Assembly: GCA_029851415.1 (NCBI GenBank)
Contig: CM056744.1
Location: 102,333,338-102,397,337, forward strand
Length of the DNA stretch: 64,000 nt
Origin: Eretmocerus hayati
Lineage: Eukaryota; Arthropoda; Insecta; Hymenoptera; Aphelinidae
Reading direction: 5' to 3'
The translations under genes were made by a program, and so were the position numbers. The notes beneath the pieces are model-generated. The model was not told the DNA's origin. It saw only the letters and a list, made by a program, of their open reading frames with translations, and did no database searches. Below, one piece after another: positions 34,021 to 45,724 of the stretch; position 1 is the stretch's first letter, and each line of letters opens with the position of its first letter.

Positions 34021-35701
34021 TATTTGATTTGGAATGACTCTGGAGATGGAATAGTTATCATCATTGTTTGAATTGTCGAGCTCCTCGCGGAGAACATGTT
34101 GACTCAAGTATTCCGTTGGATCTGGAACGAGTCAGAGAACTGGAGAGTTGATATACCCGCGTCTTGAGAAAAAACTGTTTCTTTTTTTAAAAATTATTCG
34201 TTTGTTCGATTTGTAATGCTTTTGGGTATCAAAGCGAATCTTTCATTGTTTTTACCGTCAAAATTGACATGGAGAACATCTAATCATGACCATCCCGTAC
34301 TATCCAAAACGAATCAGTGGACTGGAAAGTTGATATATCCGCGTTTCTAGAGAAAAACTGGTTTCCTTCGGAGAATTATAAATTTATTCCACTGGGAACA
34401 ACTGTGAGCATCAAATTGATCTTCTCATCTTCCTCATCGTCCAAATTCACGTCGAAAACGTGTTGCCTGAACTATTCCGTTCGATAAGAAACGGAGTCAG
34501 AGAATTGGGATGCTAACATGACGTGTGTTTTGGAGGAAACCCGGTATCTTCCCAAAGGTCATGGATTCATTCCACTTGGGATGGCTCTGAGCATCGGTTA
34601 GCTTATCGTTTCATCGTTCGTATGGTCAAATTTTACATTGAGAACATGTTGCTTAAACTATCTAGTTAGATTAGGAACGAGTCAGATAGCTGGATGGCTG
34701 ACATACCCCATTCTTTCAAGAAAAATTGGTTTCTATGGAGAAAAATATAGCTCTGTCGCACCCGGGGTGGCTCGGTACATCGAATGAATATTTTTTTCGT
34801 ATTCCTCGTTGAATTTTCCTTGAGAAATGCGTTTGCTGATCTAGTCAAGTGAGGTTGAGATTCCCTCTAGGTAGATGAGTCAAGCAGTCAATTTATCGAG
34901 AAAAGCGAAAAATCGCGTTCAAATTCAAAAAAGAAGGTGAAAATGGGCACTATAGGGACTGTCTCAAAAAATCTGGGAAAAATTCCTTCCATCTTTTTTC
35001 ATCATAAATTTGAGAAAAAGTTGGTGGAGCGTCCGATCCAGAAAAGTCGGGAAATAAGTGTCACCCTAATGTTCATATATGGTCATAGGGTCCTTGGACC
35101 CCCTGTTCATCTATGATCATAGGGTTCCCGTGTTTACATGGGTCATCGTGATTTCTTATTCAATTACTTTATTATCTCGAACATTTTTTGACATCCGAAT
35201 CGAGATGCACCTGCAATTGTACAGTCTGGCTCCAAAGATAATGGAGGGGCTGAAAAAATTTTATTTTTGTTTTTTTTTCAATGCGTTAACTGTTGTCTGA
35301 TCAGTTTTATTGGAGAAATTAGTAAATTTCGATACGGGAATGTGTAATGAGATATTCCGGTGCTGAGTGCATTAGCCCATTCCGGGCACTCGGGCAGATT
35401 ATCTTTTGAGCGAAGTGAGACAGACATGTAGTCATCCAATGACTGAGATGGGCTTGTGAGGGAAGTACGATTGTATTTCCTTCTCAGGAAGACCCTAACA
35501 TCGCGGATAAATCCAGTATTTTTAGGTTATATTGATGACAATTCTTTTCTTGCATTCAGAAAATGTTAAATTCCAATACCGTGCATCAAATTATACATTT
35601 TGATAAGCCGTGCGCACAGTACTTATTTACGCTTGGGTGTATGAAAAAGTTTTCAACCTGTGTCATTTTTCATGTCACAACGCTCGTGAGGGATCGCTGA
35701 A

Positions 35702-36628
35702 GGGCAAATCCATTGTAACGGGTGTCACCGTTGGACACTTTAAAACTCAATTTTCGGGGCTAGAATGAATAGGACGGGGAAAGTGACACGCAACATCCTA
35801 CGCGTATTTTTGAGAGGTAAATTTTGACCACTTTGAGAGATTCATTTCATCGAGTTGAACCCGAAATATCCGCCATTCAAGAGCGTAACGAGTGTCACGC
35901 GGACAAAACACGATTTCAAAAATTCCGAATGAGGGTAGAAAACTCTGCGAATCTTGCGAGGATAAAAATCTGGCAAAAATGGAGGGTAAAGTTGAAAGTA
36001 TATCATACCTTTCGCCATCCTGGCGATGACCGTCAGGTTCCTTAATTTTCTTTTATTGGATATTATATTTGTAACGGGGGTCACGCGATTTTGTAACGGG
36101 TGTCACGCACATTGAAATGCTCATAAAATTGGGTAAAGGCGGTTGAAAATTCTGAAAAAATCCAAGCAGTTTTGGAGTATGAAAAATACTTTAAACCTCA
36201 AGTCTCGCCATTTTTCTCTGAAGTTTACGGACAGTATCATTAAAAAGTGCTCATTTCTGTAACGGGTGTCACTCCCCAACGCCCCTAAGTGAAATATTGA
36301 ATAAATCTGAAATTATAAACTCTGATGGCCCCGCCGATGGCTCTCATCTTCGAAAAGCACATATTTGAGTTCGCAAAAACTTTTGGGAAAAATTCAAGCT
36401 AACGCTGTAGAATAATTGAGTAATTTAAACCATTGTGTACTATGATGTGCTCTGTGACGATTGTAGGGTCACAAAAATATCAGAAAAAGCATAAAATTTT
36501 AATTTTTATCGGAGACTGAACATTTTCCTGAAAGAAAGGGGGACATACTGTTGGAAAATTTACGAAAACACTGAACTACTTGGGTTCTGAATTTCACTCC
36601 TCAGGTTGACAATTTCGTGGATTTGCCC
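35702..36628. mobile_element. 927-bp TIR element with TGAA duplication, A2-specific
   Basis: GGGCAAATCCA at the left and TGGATTTGCCC at the right form an 11-bp TIR, flanked by TGAA at 35698-35701 and 36629-36632. A1 (CTCTGAACCCATACG) is the empty site. TGTAACGGGTGTCAC or close variants recur internally at about 35716, 35884, 36070, 36094 and 36258, in the manner of transposase-binding subterminal repeats. Four-base duplications occur in Sola- and Chapaev-like elements; no transposase is present to decide. Confidence 0.85.
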
Positions 36629-38858
36629 TGAAGCCATACGACATCTTGTTTAATATGGTAAAAGGTACTCCAAGAGGAATCCTCAGACTGATTCCTCAAT
36701 CTATGTAGAACTAACTAGGAGTGGTTTTCACATTCGGATCACGAATTTGGCTAAAACTTGGGAAATAGTATTTTTTAGCATCCAAATATGAAACCCAAAA
36801 TCATAGATCCTAATAACGCTCAAGCGTTTCCGAGCTACAGCTAAGGACCTTAACATCTCAACTATACCATTATAATACAATTTTCGATATGGGTGTATAA
36901 TTGCGCAATATTTATGTTTCTGTTTGTGACTCGGGCACGCTTGAGCGTTGGGGTCTGTAATTTTCGATAAAACAACTCCATCAAGGAAAATCTTATCAGG
37001 ACAAGTAAGAAATGGTTGAAAATTATATTAACGCATGGACCCAAGTAATAAATATCTCATGCACCTTGTTGAGGAAACGTGGTCCATAGTATTTACTATC
37101 TCGTAAGAATACCTCAGCAATTTTGAACAAGATGGTATGGATTTGGTGAACCGCGAAGGTGGTTGCGAGGTAGAAACAAAAAACAAAAAAATTTTTTGTC
37201 AAAAAATTAATTTATGGCTGTTTTTGCGTCGAAAAGATATATGTATTCACATTTTATTGGGTCATTTTGTATGTATGCACACTCACTCGATTCTCACGCT
37301 CTTCGTACATTGTATTAAGCAATGGCCGGGTGCGTTAGAGTCATTTTCAGAATCGAGACATTACTTCAATGGATTCTGGTGTAAGTTTGTTGTATGAGAC
37401 CATTTGAATCAACGACATGTCTCGTTTATCGAGAGCAATGTTTATTCGAAGGGTCATTTTGGACCTAGCCTTGGCTCTCCGTTTGTATGATGTAGGTTCC
37501 GAATCATCTTGTCAATCAAGATGAAAGCTCTTCCGTGATTATGTAGCTTTGGCTACCATATAGTTCATTACAATGACATTTAATAAGTTCATCTGAATTA
37601 CGAATAATGATTTATGCATGTTTCCAGGTTAAGGAAGTTGTCTGCTGCTGATTCCTGATGAGAATCAAACATCCAACATATAATGTACTCGTTTATGAAG
37701 ATGAAATAAATGATTGAACTCGTGCCGAAGATAATTCATTCAGCTTTTACTTATTCCATCAAAGTATGATTAACATTAGAGTTCCATGTAATTTATAGAA
37801 CTATTTTAATGTATTCACTTGCAGTACTTTTTATCATAGAAATGATAAAATACTCACATCGTTCAGTTTTGGTAGTACAAATGCATTGAAAACCACTTTC
37901 AAATCAGTTTAGTCGCGAAATAATACTCGAGATAACGCTAGTTGTATAGAAAGTTTTCCGCATCGGAACAAACTCAGGTGATTACCTGAAGGTATTTGAG
38001 CAGTGAGAGGACTTGGTTGACCATACTTATTTAATTTTGAAAAATTTCCTGTAAACGACAGTGTTGGTCCCTTTCTACATACGTCAGTCAAACAGTTGAA
38101 GAATCAGATATCTAATTCTTCAAACTGTTTAAATTCAAATTTTCTCTAAGGTCATTATCGAATAATTACGTGCCGAAAAACAAAATTTTTCTACTGTGGT
38201 AGGAAACAAAAACTCAAGAGATTTCCCGATTCTCGAATCACAAGTAATTTGAATTCATTAACGCAGGAGAGAGCCGACAACAGGTTCAATTTTCACTAGA
38301 AACCCTCTGTCACGATCTAGATCTATGCATGGGAGATCACGGTACTTCTCGCAAAAGTTTTAGGAAAATGCACCAATAAATCATAACGATCGAGTTTGTC
38401 AAGAGAATTGAGACCATTACGTCTTCAATGACTCGACTCATTATTCACTTTGAAGGCGTCAATTAACGATACAGCACATCCGACAGAGAACTCCAAAACT
38501 AGCCATGCATTTCGATATCCCTTCTTGATCTCAATTAAGAACGTTGCTATGAATTCGAAGTACATAATACCTTCCCAATCCACAACTCGTCTTTCCCATG
38601 TTTTTCAGGTCAGTCTTTCTCGCCCAATTCTATTGTATGTACATAAGTGCTGCCTGGCGTATAAAAACTTATAAGTAATACATAACACTACTCTATGCAA
38701 TTTTTATTCATCTCAAGATGTCTTATTTCTTTTTTCTATTTATTTGAGCCTTTTTAGGTCCTCTCTTGGAATCCTATTTGATGTCTTATTTGCAACCCAA
38801 ATGGAGAGAATGTTCTCTCCACAATTCGGACGAAGGCAGCGAGAGTCAAACGAACTCG

Positions 38859-39770
38859 CTTCAAGCTGCGATAAGTACCACTAAACTGACACCAAAATCC
38901 ACTTATGAAGTGTTTTTCAGGAGATCCGACACAGTAAGGACCCTTTTCGACCTAAATCGTGTCGGTTCACGCCTCAAAATGGCGAATAAAAACATTTTTC
39001 CCGTGTATAAGTATATCAAGGCCCATTTCGAAAAATATGCGATCTTGCCATGTTTCTTCATTAATCTTTTGATAACTCAAATGCGGCCCGTTTATTGAAA
39101 AATGTGTAGAGAAACTTTTTGTAGAACTCTCAGAGATCTTAAAAATCATGCTCTGAAAGATTTTCAAACGGTGGGTCTACTTCGAGTTGTGAGGCGTCTT
39201 TATTACAAGTTTCATGGGTTTTAAATATTTCCATCGTACATCACGTTTCGAACTTCATATTTTCAATATATTATGGAATGCTGGAAGATTCTCTTGAGCT
39301 GTATCGAGCAGAATCTCGATAACTAATGAGGAAAAGTTTCCTGTATGATTATCCAACATTGCAAAAGTGGTTAGAAATGTGAAATTTGAGACATGAAATA
39401 TTTCAAAATCTATGACACTTCGAATAAAGATGCCTCACCACTCGAAGTAGACGCGTCGTTTGAGAAATTTCAAGGGTAAGTTTTTTCAGATTCTTGATAA
39501 TTCTACAAAAAATTTCTCTATACATTTTTCGACAAAACGGGCGATTTCTGACTTATCAAAAGATTAATGAGGACACATGTCAAAATCGCCAATTTATCGA
39601 ATTGGGCCTCCATGTACTCATACACGGGAAAAATGAATTTACACGCCATTCCGAGGCGTGAACCGATACGATTTAGGTCGCAACGGATCCTTACTGTAAA
39701 GGATGTCCTGAATAACACCCCATAGGTGGATTTTGGTGTCAGTTTTGTGATACTTGTCGCAGTTTGATGC
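38859..39770. mobile_element. Long hairpin element, A2-specific
   Basis: Arms of over 300 bp (from GCTTCAAGCTGCGATAAG at the left; inverse ending at 39770) flank a loop near 39200-39460. A3 lacks it near 57590. The frame encoding DLNRxGSRL and IFPVY is open in both arms, but no homology is recognised. Confidence 0.8.
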
Positions 39771-39848
39771 GAGGTGTGAGCGTAATTAGTTGAAAATCGA
39801 TGACCAATCGAAGTAGATCACTACCACATCACGAAAGAAGCCCTCTTA

Positions 39849-40706
39849 CTATTTCTCGCCATCGGGTTCAAGAGCCAGTGCACTAACCGCTTCCTCACCA
39901 TGCGCATCCTTGGCATTCAGAGTTCTTCTTTTGCTGGCCCTAAAAGTAGCTCTCAAGGCCATTCCCTCTCTACCACCCGATCTCCTTCCACTTGCACCAC
40001 CAGGTACCCAACCCAATGACCTTGAGCTTCTTCTTCTCAGCGAAGACTTCCTCGTCAACCCAGACGATCTGGACAATGCTCTTCTCTGTACCCCAGCTTG
40101 CTGCATCCCTACAAGAGGTACCCCAAGAACTTTTTTCTTCTTCTGGGTACTACTAGAATTCTGCACATGCGTCAACCTTCCCTCATACATACTAATTTTA
40201 GTATTTACAAGACCAGAAGCTTGCACTGCTCTCAGGGTATCACTGGGACGCCTGTCATCTTGAACTTTCTGTTGTTGACTCTTGCGGCGTCCGTGTTGAC
40301 GTTGTTGGAGTAGAGATGACCTTGGAGAATTCCGGGTAAGTTCACGACGACGTTTGGTCGGAGATGGAGTTGGCTGTCTACGAACTGGATCCTGTTGAAA
40401 GGATTTCAGAAGTAAAGTTCATTCACCGTGCTCGTCTCTTGGTGAGCAACATCTAATACTATCCCTGTTGTAGAGATATCTGCCATCTGGAACGGATTCG
40501 TCTATTGGGACGTCTACGGGGTGGCCCCAGTCTGGGTGGGTGCGCCTGTCGATGAAGAGGTTATTGTCGCGTTGATGATGGGGGTAATTATCTGGGATGA
40601 AGTTATGGTTAGCATCGCGCTGCTGCTGCTTGTGAGATGCGTTGGAGGAAGTTTTGTGGGATGAAGAATGCCGATGTAGCTTTTTTTCGCTGCCCTCGAG
40701 GCGTCT
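39849..40706 (-). pseudogene. Arginine/glutamine-rich ORF, A2 copy, interrupted
   Basis: The frame is the counterpart of the 300-codon frame at 57639-58541 in A3. It is open from just after a TGA at 40707-40709 down to TAG 39849, except for one TGA at 40419-40421. The A3 copy has CGA there, a C-to-T change at a CpG. The C-terminal end differs (DAHGEEAVSALALEPDGEK), because A3 has an 8-base insertion. Arg, Ser, Gln and Pro dominate. No domain is recognised. Confidence 0.4.
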
Positions 40707-42030
40707 TCAGGATTTTCCTGTAAAGGTCGTGCTACTGGTCGTTGTTGTCGTGGAAGTTGGTGTGTTGTTGATGCGGGAGCTACGAAACGATTCTCCGAGC
40801 TCCGAGGGTATAAATTCATCATATCACCAAACAAGATGAGGCCGTATAACGGCGTCCACCACTCGAAGTTAACATCTGCTTCGTGTCCTCATTACTAGAT
40901 GGCAACCTCATCTTAAGGTTTTTTTACCAAAATTCCAATGTTAACCCGTCTTTCACCCGATGCCAATCCACCCATAATGCAATAGTGCCTGAGACAGGTC
41001 TCACTTCGTCTCACTAACGAGCCCAAGGGAGAGATCAACTAGGGCGAAACACACTTCATATCACATACTTTTCTCACAGTCTAAAAAATCCAGTACGGTG
41101 TAGAGACAAGGATGAAAACTATCATCAGCTTTGCAGCTTTGAGACTTATATTGCTATTGAAGTTGGGTTTTTGATATCTCCCCTATGGCTCTGTGGTTCT
41201 ATAGGGGCTGTATGTTCTCAAGACAATCAGAGTGACGGAAGATCTGTCAAGAAATCTTCCTTTAATTATGATTGCCTCGCAATTCGGCCGTTCATACCAT
41301 CATATACTGAATCAGAAAGGTTTGTTCAGTGTGAGAATTTTTTGATTATGGACTCGAATTAAGACTTTTACGTTTTTTCTAGATTTCAATCAATCAGTTT
41401 TGTTTGCGAACAACTATTCAAAATCTCTTGTAGACTTTCACTAACTAGGAGTGGCGAGGAAGTGTGGATAATGAATATGACTGAAACTTTGGGAGATACT
41501 TCCCCCCAAAGATAAGATGTAAGATGCAGACTCTAACTTTCAAGTATTACATGATACATATTCTATGCATTTTGAATTCAATATCTAGTTCACCTATGAG
41601 ACCCAATCCACGTGGTACCCGAATGCCTAATACGCCCAACAAGAATACCAATAAGAATATCAAGTTTCAGCCATATCTGTAACCCACACTCCCTGGAACT
41701 TTCGGTGAGGGCTTTGAAGAATGAGGATCTCAAATCCCATCTGTCATATTTGATTGTTAGTTCGGGATTTCTACGACCGAAATTGACGGTGGTATCTGGC
41801 ATGAACCTTCTCTAACTTCATCCTTTGGGATTCTTCATGGATTAACACACAAGAGTTTCAGGTTATAAAGTGAATACCATACGTTGGAGTTCAGTAGATC
41901 GATAGATTCTTACTCACAGAATCTTTTACTCGAGAGGATTTTAGGCTAACTTTGGTGGATTCTGAGGGTAACCAACACTGAACTCTCGTGTTGTCATTGA
42001 GATGGGGATTCCATGCGAATGAATCTGGAA

Positions 42031-43319
42031 ATGTCGTTGCCCGGCGCTCAGCGAGAAATCGAGGCCTATTCTTGGTATTTAAAGCCTATTCTCTTAGGTA
42101 GCTGCTACCGACAAAGACTTTGTTTTGATTTCTCCCTGTGCGGCGGTAGGAAGAGATGTAAGCGATCTTATGCACTTTATCGACGATTAACATTATTCTC
42201 TTTGTTCTTTTTCTCCGAGGGAAATTGAGACATCTCGCTCATTTTTAATCCAATTTCCATTTAATCCGTTCCAACATCCATTTAATCCAATAATCGCTCC
42301 ATAGTTCTCGTGATGAACTTGATAACGGGCCGTGTTACGTCGAGAAATATTGAGACCTGTCGGAGTTAGAATCTTGAGAAGTCACGATCTTTTGAGAAGA
42401 AGAATCCTGCGTTTTCGAAAGAATGAAATCTCTGCTTCTTAAGCATGGCAAATCTCAGCTCACTTCGACTACAACTGGACATAATCTAGCTCATCTTTGA
42501 GCTCTTGTCAACATCTACAAAATGAGCCCAGATACGTTGAAGAAGAATGGAGAGGGTCGGTACAGCATGTTGATCGAGGGAAACATTGATAGTGAGATAC
42601 ATTCATATGTGAAATACATAGGATTTTCCATTGAAATATTCAATATCACGCTAATCGAACACACGGGCAGCTAGGATTTACTGCAACGCGGGATTTTGAT
42701 CTGATCAACTCATAAGAACAAGATCCCATTGATAGTTTTTGGTGTCATTTTCATTGGTTACGTTTTCCGTTTTCCCTTCCGGCAACCTATGCGTACGTCT
42801 TACTCTTAGTAGAATCCACCGATCTATTACATTCTGAATAATTTCCCTCCCATTGAGCTTGGATAAGTATTCGTGTAATGGTATATTCATGGTTTATTAT
42901 AACACGATTACGGCTCCTCAGAAGGTCGTCTGGACTATTAATGAGACATTCAAACAGGAAGTCATTAATGGTTAGAAATCTGTCGATCGATTGATTTTGA
43001 TATTTCCTCCAATGTTGCGTGAAAAGTAATATCTACTCAGGAGAGTCTTGGAATCGTCTCATTGATTGGGAAATCATCACTCAATAGGATCCTGATTGAG
43101 TATATTGCTTTCTTCCATGAAGCGTAGTAACTTTAGATGCAATTATTATTGCTTCTTCCGATCACGTACTTCTGATCAATTAATTACCGGTAACGCTAAT
43201 GGAGCGGAGATAATTAAACATTCAGTTGTTGTTCCTTTTGAGAGGACATAGTTGACCTAGTAGGTGATGCTTAATGCGTAGAAAATGTGATCGGTGGCAC
43301 TCAATTTTGACATTTCTAC
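42031..43319. other. Intergenic
   Basis: No gene or repeat recognised between the end of A2 and the promoter of the 43451 gene. Confidence 0.4.
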
Positions 43320-43400
43320 CTCAATCGTTACATGCCATTGAATGATTGTAGTCAGAAATCAAATATAAATAGAGTGCTTGTTACTGGTTCGACACATTCA
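43320..43400 (+). promoter_or_regulatory. Core promoter of the 43451 gene
   Basis: TATAAATAG at 43364-43372 is followed about 30 bases later by an initiator-like CATTCATT near 43396-43402, giving a 5' UTR of about 50 bases. This is a better TATA box than that of the other two family members. Confidence 0.5.
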
Positions 43401-43450
43401 TTTTGCTTACGCAGTAATCATCAAGTCGTTGTAACTCCGTTCAAGGGAAT

Positions 43451-43873
43451 ATGAAATTCTCTTACCCGTTTGTTTGTATCGCCTTGACACTCAGTCTTAC
43501 CCAGGCCAGACCTGACGTGCTTGGCATTGGGGGTTGGGTTGACGGCGCAGTGAAAGACGCCACTAAATGGACCAGTCAAGCTGCTAAAGACGCCACGCAA
43601 TGGACCGATACAGCTGCTAAAGATGCCACGCAATGGACCGAAACAGCTGCTAAAGATGCCACGCAATGGACCGGTACAGCTGCTAAAGACGCCACGCAAT
43701 GGACCGAAACAGCTGCTAAAGACGCCACGCAGTGGACTGGTACAGCGGTCAAAGACGCCAAACTTTGGACTAATCAAGCGGCTAAAGACGTGCGTGACTT
43801 TGTGAGGCCAGATCATCTTGCGGATCACATTGTAACAGCAGTAAGAGAAATATTTATGATATTCAATTCATGA
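43451..43873 (+). CDS. Secreted 11-residue Trp-repeat protein, divergent member
   Basis: The protein has 140 residues, starts at ATG 43451 after AGGGAAT and needs no intron. Residues 1-19 are a signal peptide (MKFSYPFVCIALTLSLTQA) with likely cleavage before RPD. Seven 11-residue units of the form K-D-A-T-Q-W-T-x-x-A-A follow (residues 35-111). Trp lies at 29, 40, 51, 62, 73, 84, 95 and 106, always 11 apart. A non-repetitive tail (RDFVRPDHLADHIVTAVREIF) may form a helix. At DNA level the units are 33-bp repeats with almost no synonymous change, so the array was homogenised or expanded recently. It shares the 11-residue Trp rule with the genes at 21702 and 29972, but little direct identity. 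No Cys remains after cleavage. A secreted amphipathic helical protein is inferred; function unknown. Confidence 0.8.
   Translation: MKFSYPFVCIALTLSLTQARPDVLGIGGWVDGAVKDATKWTSQAAKDATQWTDTAAKDATQWTETAAKDATQWTGTAAKDATQWTETAAKDATQWTGTAVKDAKLWTNQAAKDVRDFVRPDHLADHIVTAVREIFMIFNS
43553..43783 (+). repeat. 33-bp coding tandem repeat, 7 units
   Basis: Units of the form AAAGACGCCACGCAATGG plus ACCGAAACAGCTGCT differ mainly at the two residues after Trp-Thr. The first and last units are most diverged, the usual sign of slippage or unequal exchange in the middle. Confidence 0.85.
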
Positions 43874-43991
43874 TTATTCAAGCACCATTCCTGAAACTGG
43901 CAAGTAGAAATATAAAGGGGGGGGGGATCAGCATATTACATTGACTAGACTATGATTGTCCGAATTTTTTTCAGTCGTAGAATCCAAAACT

Positions 43992-45164
43992 ACCCTGGTA
44001 GAAATTCACTCCAACTTTTTGCCAGTTAACAACCATTATGTTGCATCGCTTTCCAAAATATGGCTAGGATTAACAGACAAATTTTACCCCAAATGAAACG
44101 GTGTAAACAACTAGATAATGAACATTATTCTTGGCCATGAGTCATGGACGAAAAATGGCTATATAAACTGTCTGAATTCAGGTGCTTCGATATATTTCAT
44201 AATGACGCGTGTCTGCTCCGATTGTTTCACGGCTATTCCGATATGCATGATGTAGTTTCACTGTTTTGAAATTAGAGAAAAGCCGTAACACTGACATTGA
44301 TAGAAAGTCTTGTATGAGTGAGGGAGTTGAGTGATATACAAGTCCCTCTACTTATTTGAATCAAATGAAACATTGATGAACAGAATGGTGTCTCAAACTG
44401 CTGCTTGCTCCGATTTCTTCAGTGACGCTATCTCAAAACTTCGTGATGGAATTGACTCTAGGTTGCTTTTTTAGATCATATATGCTACTTTGCTCCAATT
44501 GTAAAACAATCCAATTATGCTCCAAACCACAAAACTTTCAACAGCATGGTTCCGCAACCTCGGAAGTATTCGGACACGAAGGTGAATATGAGTAATTTTG
44601 ATGAAATGGTTTGTGCATCGACAACACGTTCAAAACACTGTCACAAAACTCTCTCAACGACACGAGCTCCCAACTTCGGAATTATTTTGGACACGAAAGT
44701 GGATACAAGCTAGACTGATTATATATTTCGTGCTCCAGATGGAACACAGAATAGACAACACACTCAAAACACAAACGAATACTGTCATTGCTGTAATGTT
44801 CCTCCTCTGGACTGCTCTGGACCGCATCAGGTCCTCGCAGCTCACTGCAGCCGTGCTGCCTCGTTGCCGCTCGGTTTCATACTGATGGCGTCCATCATGG
44901 CGTCTTGCTGCCCACGCTCAACCCCTCCATAGACTACACTCCAATGAGTTGTGGAAATTTTTCAGCCACAATTTGACCATTATTCATAGCTAGATGCCAT
45001 AATCAGGAAATGACCATTTTTTGACCATCAAAAGCGTAGTCCATAATTCGACCATGACCGTCGCTCCTATTCTAGCCATTTACCAACCATTAGTTCTGTG
45101 ACCATTTAAACTAGCTGTTATCTAGGATCCAAACTAAGTTTACTGGACAAATTTCTACCAGGGT
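43992..45164. mobile_element. 1.17 kb TIR element with AACT duplication
   Basis: ACCCTGGTAGAAATT at 43992 and AATTTCTACCAGGGT ending at 45164 are exact inverse copies. AACT flanks both (43988-43991 and 45165-45168). The interior is noncoding, though two overlapping ORFs of about 95 and 63 codons occur at 44598-44885. Non-autonomous; a 4-bp duplication would suit a Sola- or Chapaev-like element. Confidence 0.85.
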
Positions 45165-45168
45165 AACT

Positions 45169-45720
45169 CTGATTCTGTCAATGCACAGCAGGATTTGATG
45201 TCAGTGAGCCCGAAACGCGTAATTACTCGTATCCTCGGCAGTTTTCCATTTCTCAGATGCATTTCCGACGTTCACCTTCTATGTAATGTCTCATCGTACA
45301 CCTTGTTGCAAAATTGTGCTGAAAATATAAATCATTGAGCTTATTCCTGGTGGTGTCATCATTGAAGTAAAACAAGCTGTAAGCTGATGATTAATTTTGC
45401 TGTCAGCAAAATCTCTTGACTTTCGTTGTGATACTCCCAGAGCTCATTTCATAACCCAGTGTATCCTTGAGATACCCAAAAACAGCCATTCCTTTGTTAC
45501 TGTTGTGTATCAAGATAGTCATGCTTCAGAACCGCTCCTCTCAGAGGAATCTTTGGTCATATTTTAACGTGACGAACATGGAAAATGCGTGGCAAGGTCT
45601 GCGGGATTGTACATTCGAGAATTTGAGTGGGGAAAAATCAGGGAATGGGGGAAAATTAGGCAGAACTACCTTACATCATGAGATAAAAATTCTTGAAATC
45701 CGATTTCTCATCAGAACCCT
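45169..45720. other. Intergenic
   Basis: No supported feature. Confidence 0.35.
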
Positions 45721-45724
45721 TTAA

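Larger units (their letters stand above)
30394..35142. mobile_element. 4.75 kb foldback-type element with long composite TIRs
   Basis: The element is inserted in A2 relative to A1. Ends read CCCATGTAAA (30394) and TTTACATGGG (to 35142), followed inward by AACCCTATGATCATA and GGTCCAAGGACCCTATGA on both sides. The left arm runs to about 31880 and the right from about 34025; large parts, for example around GCACCCGGGGTGGCTCGGTA, match in inverse orientation. Inside the arms, diverged units of about 180 bp repeat (GAACATGTTG, then GAACGAGTCAGA, then TGACATACCCC), as in Drosophila FB/Galileo-like foldback elements. The centre holds a broken ORF and a palindromic MITE. Duplication not resolved. Confidence 0.8.
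29039..42030 (+). repeat. Segmental duplication copy A2
   Basis: A2 aligns with A1 from 29039 to about 38070 and with A3 from about 37190 to 42030. It therefore links the two and shows that they derive from one ancestral block. It carries the second 11-mer gene, the arginine-rich ORF (disrupted) and several A2-specific insertions, the largest being 4.75 kb. Confidence 0.8.

Noticed and set aside
43421..43828. 135-codon minus-strand ORF with CFGPLRGVFSS-type repeats antisense to the 43451 gene
   Set aside because: It is the antisense image of the 33-bp repeat. The plus strand has the signal peptide, TATA box and matching family architecture.
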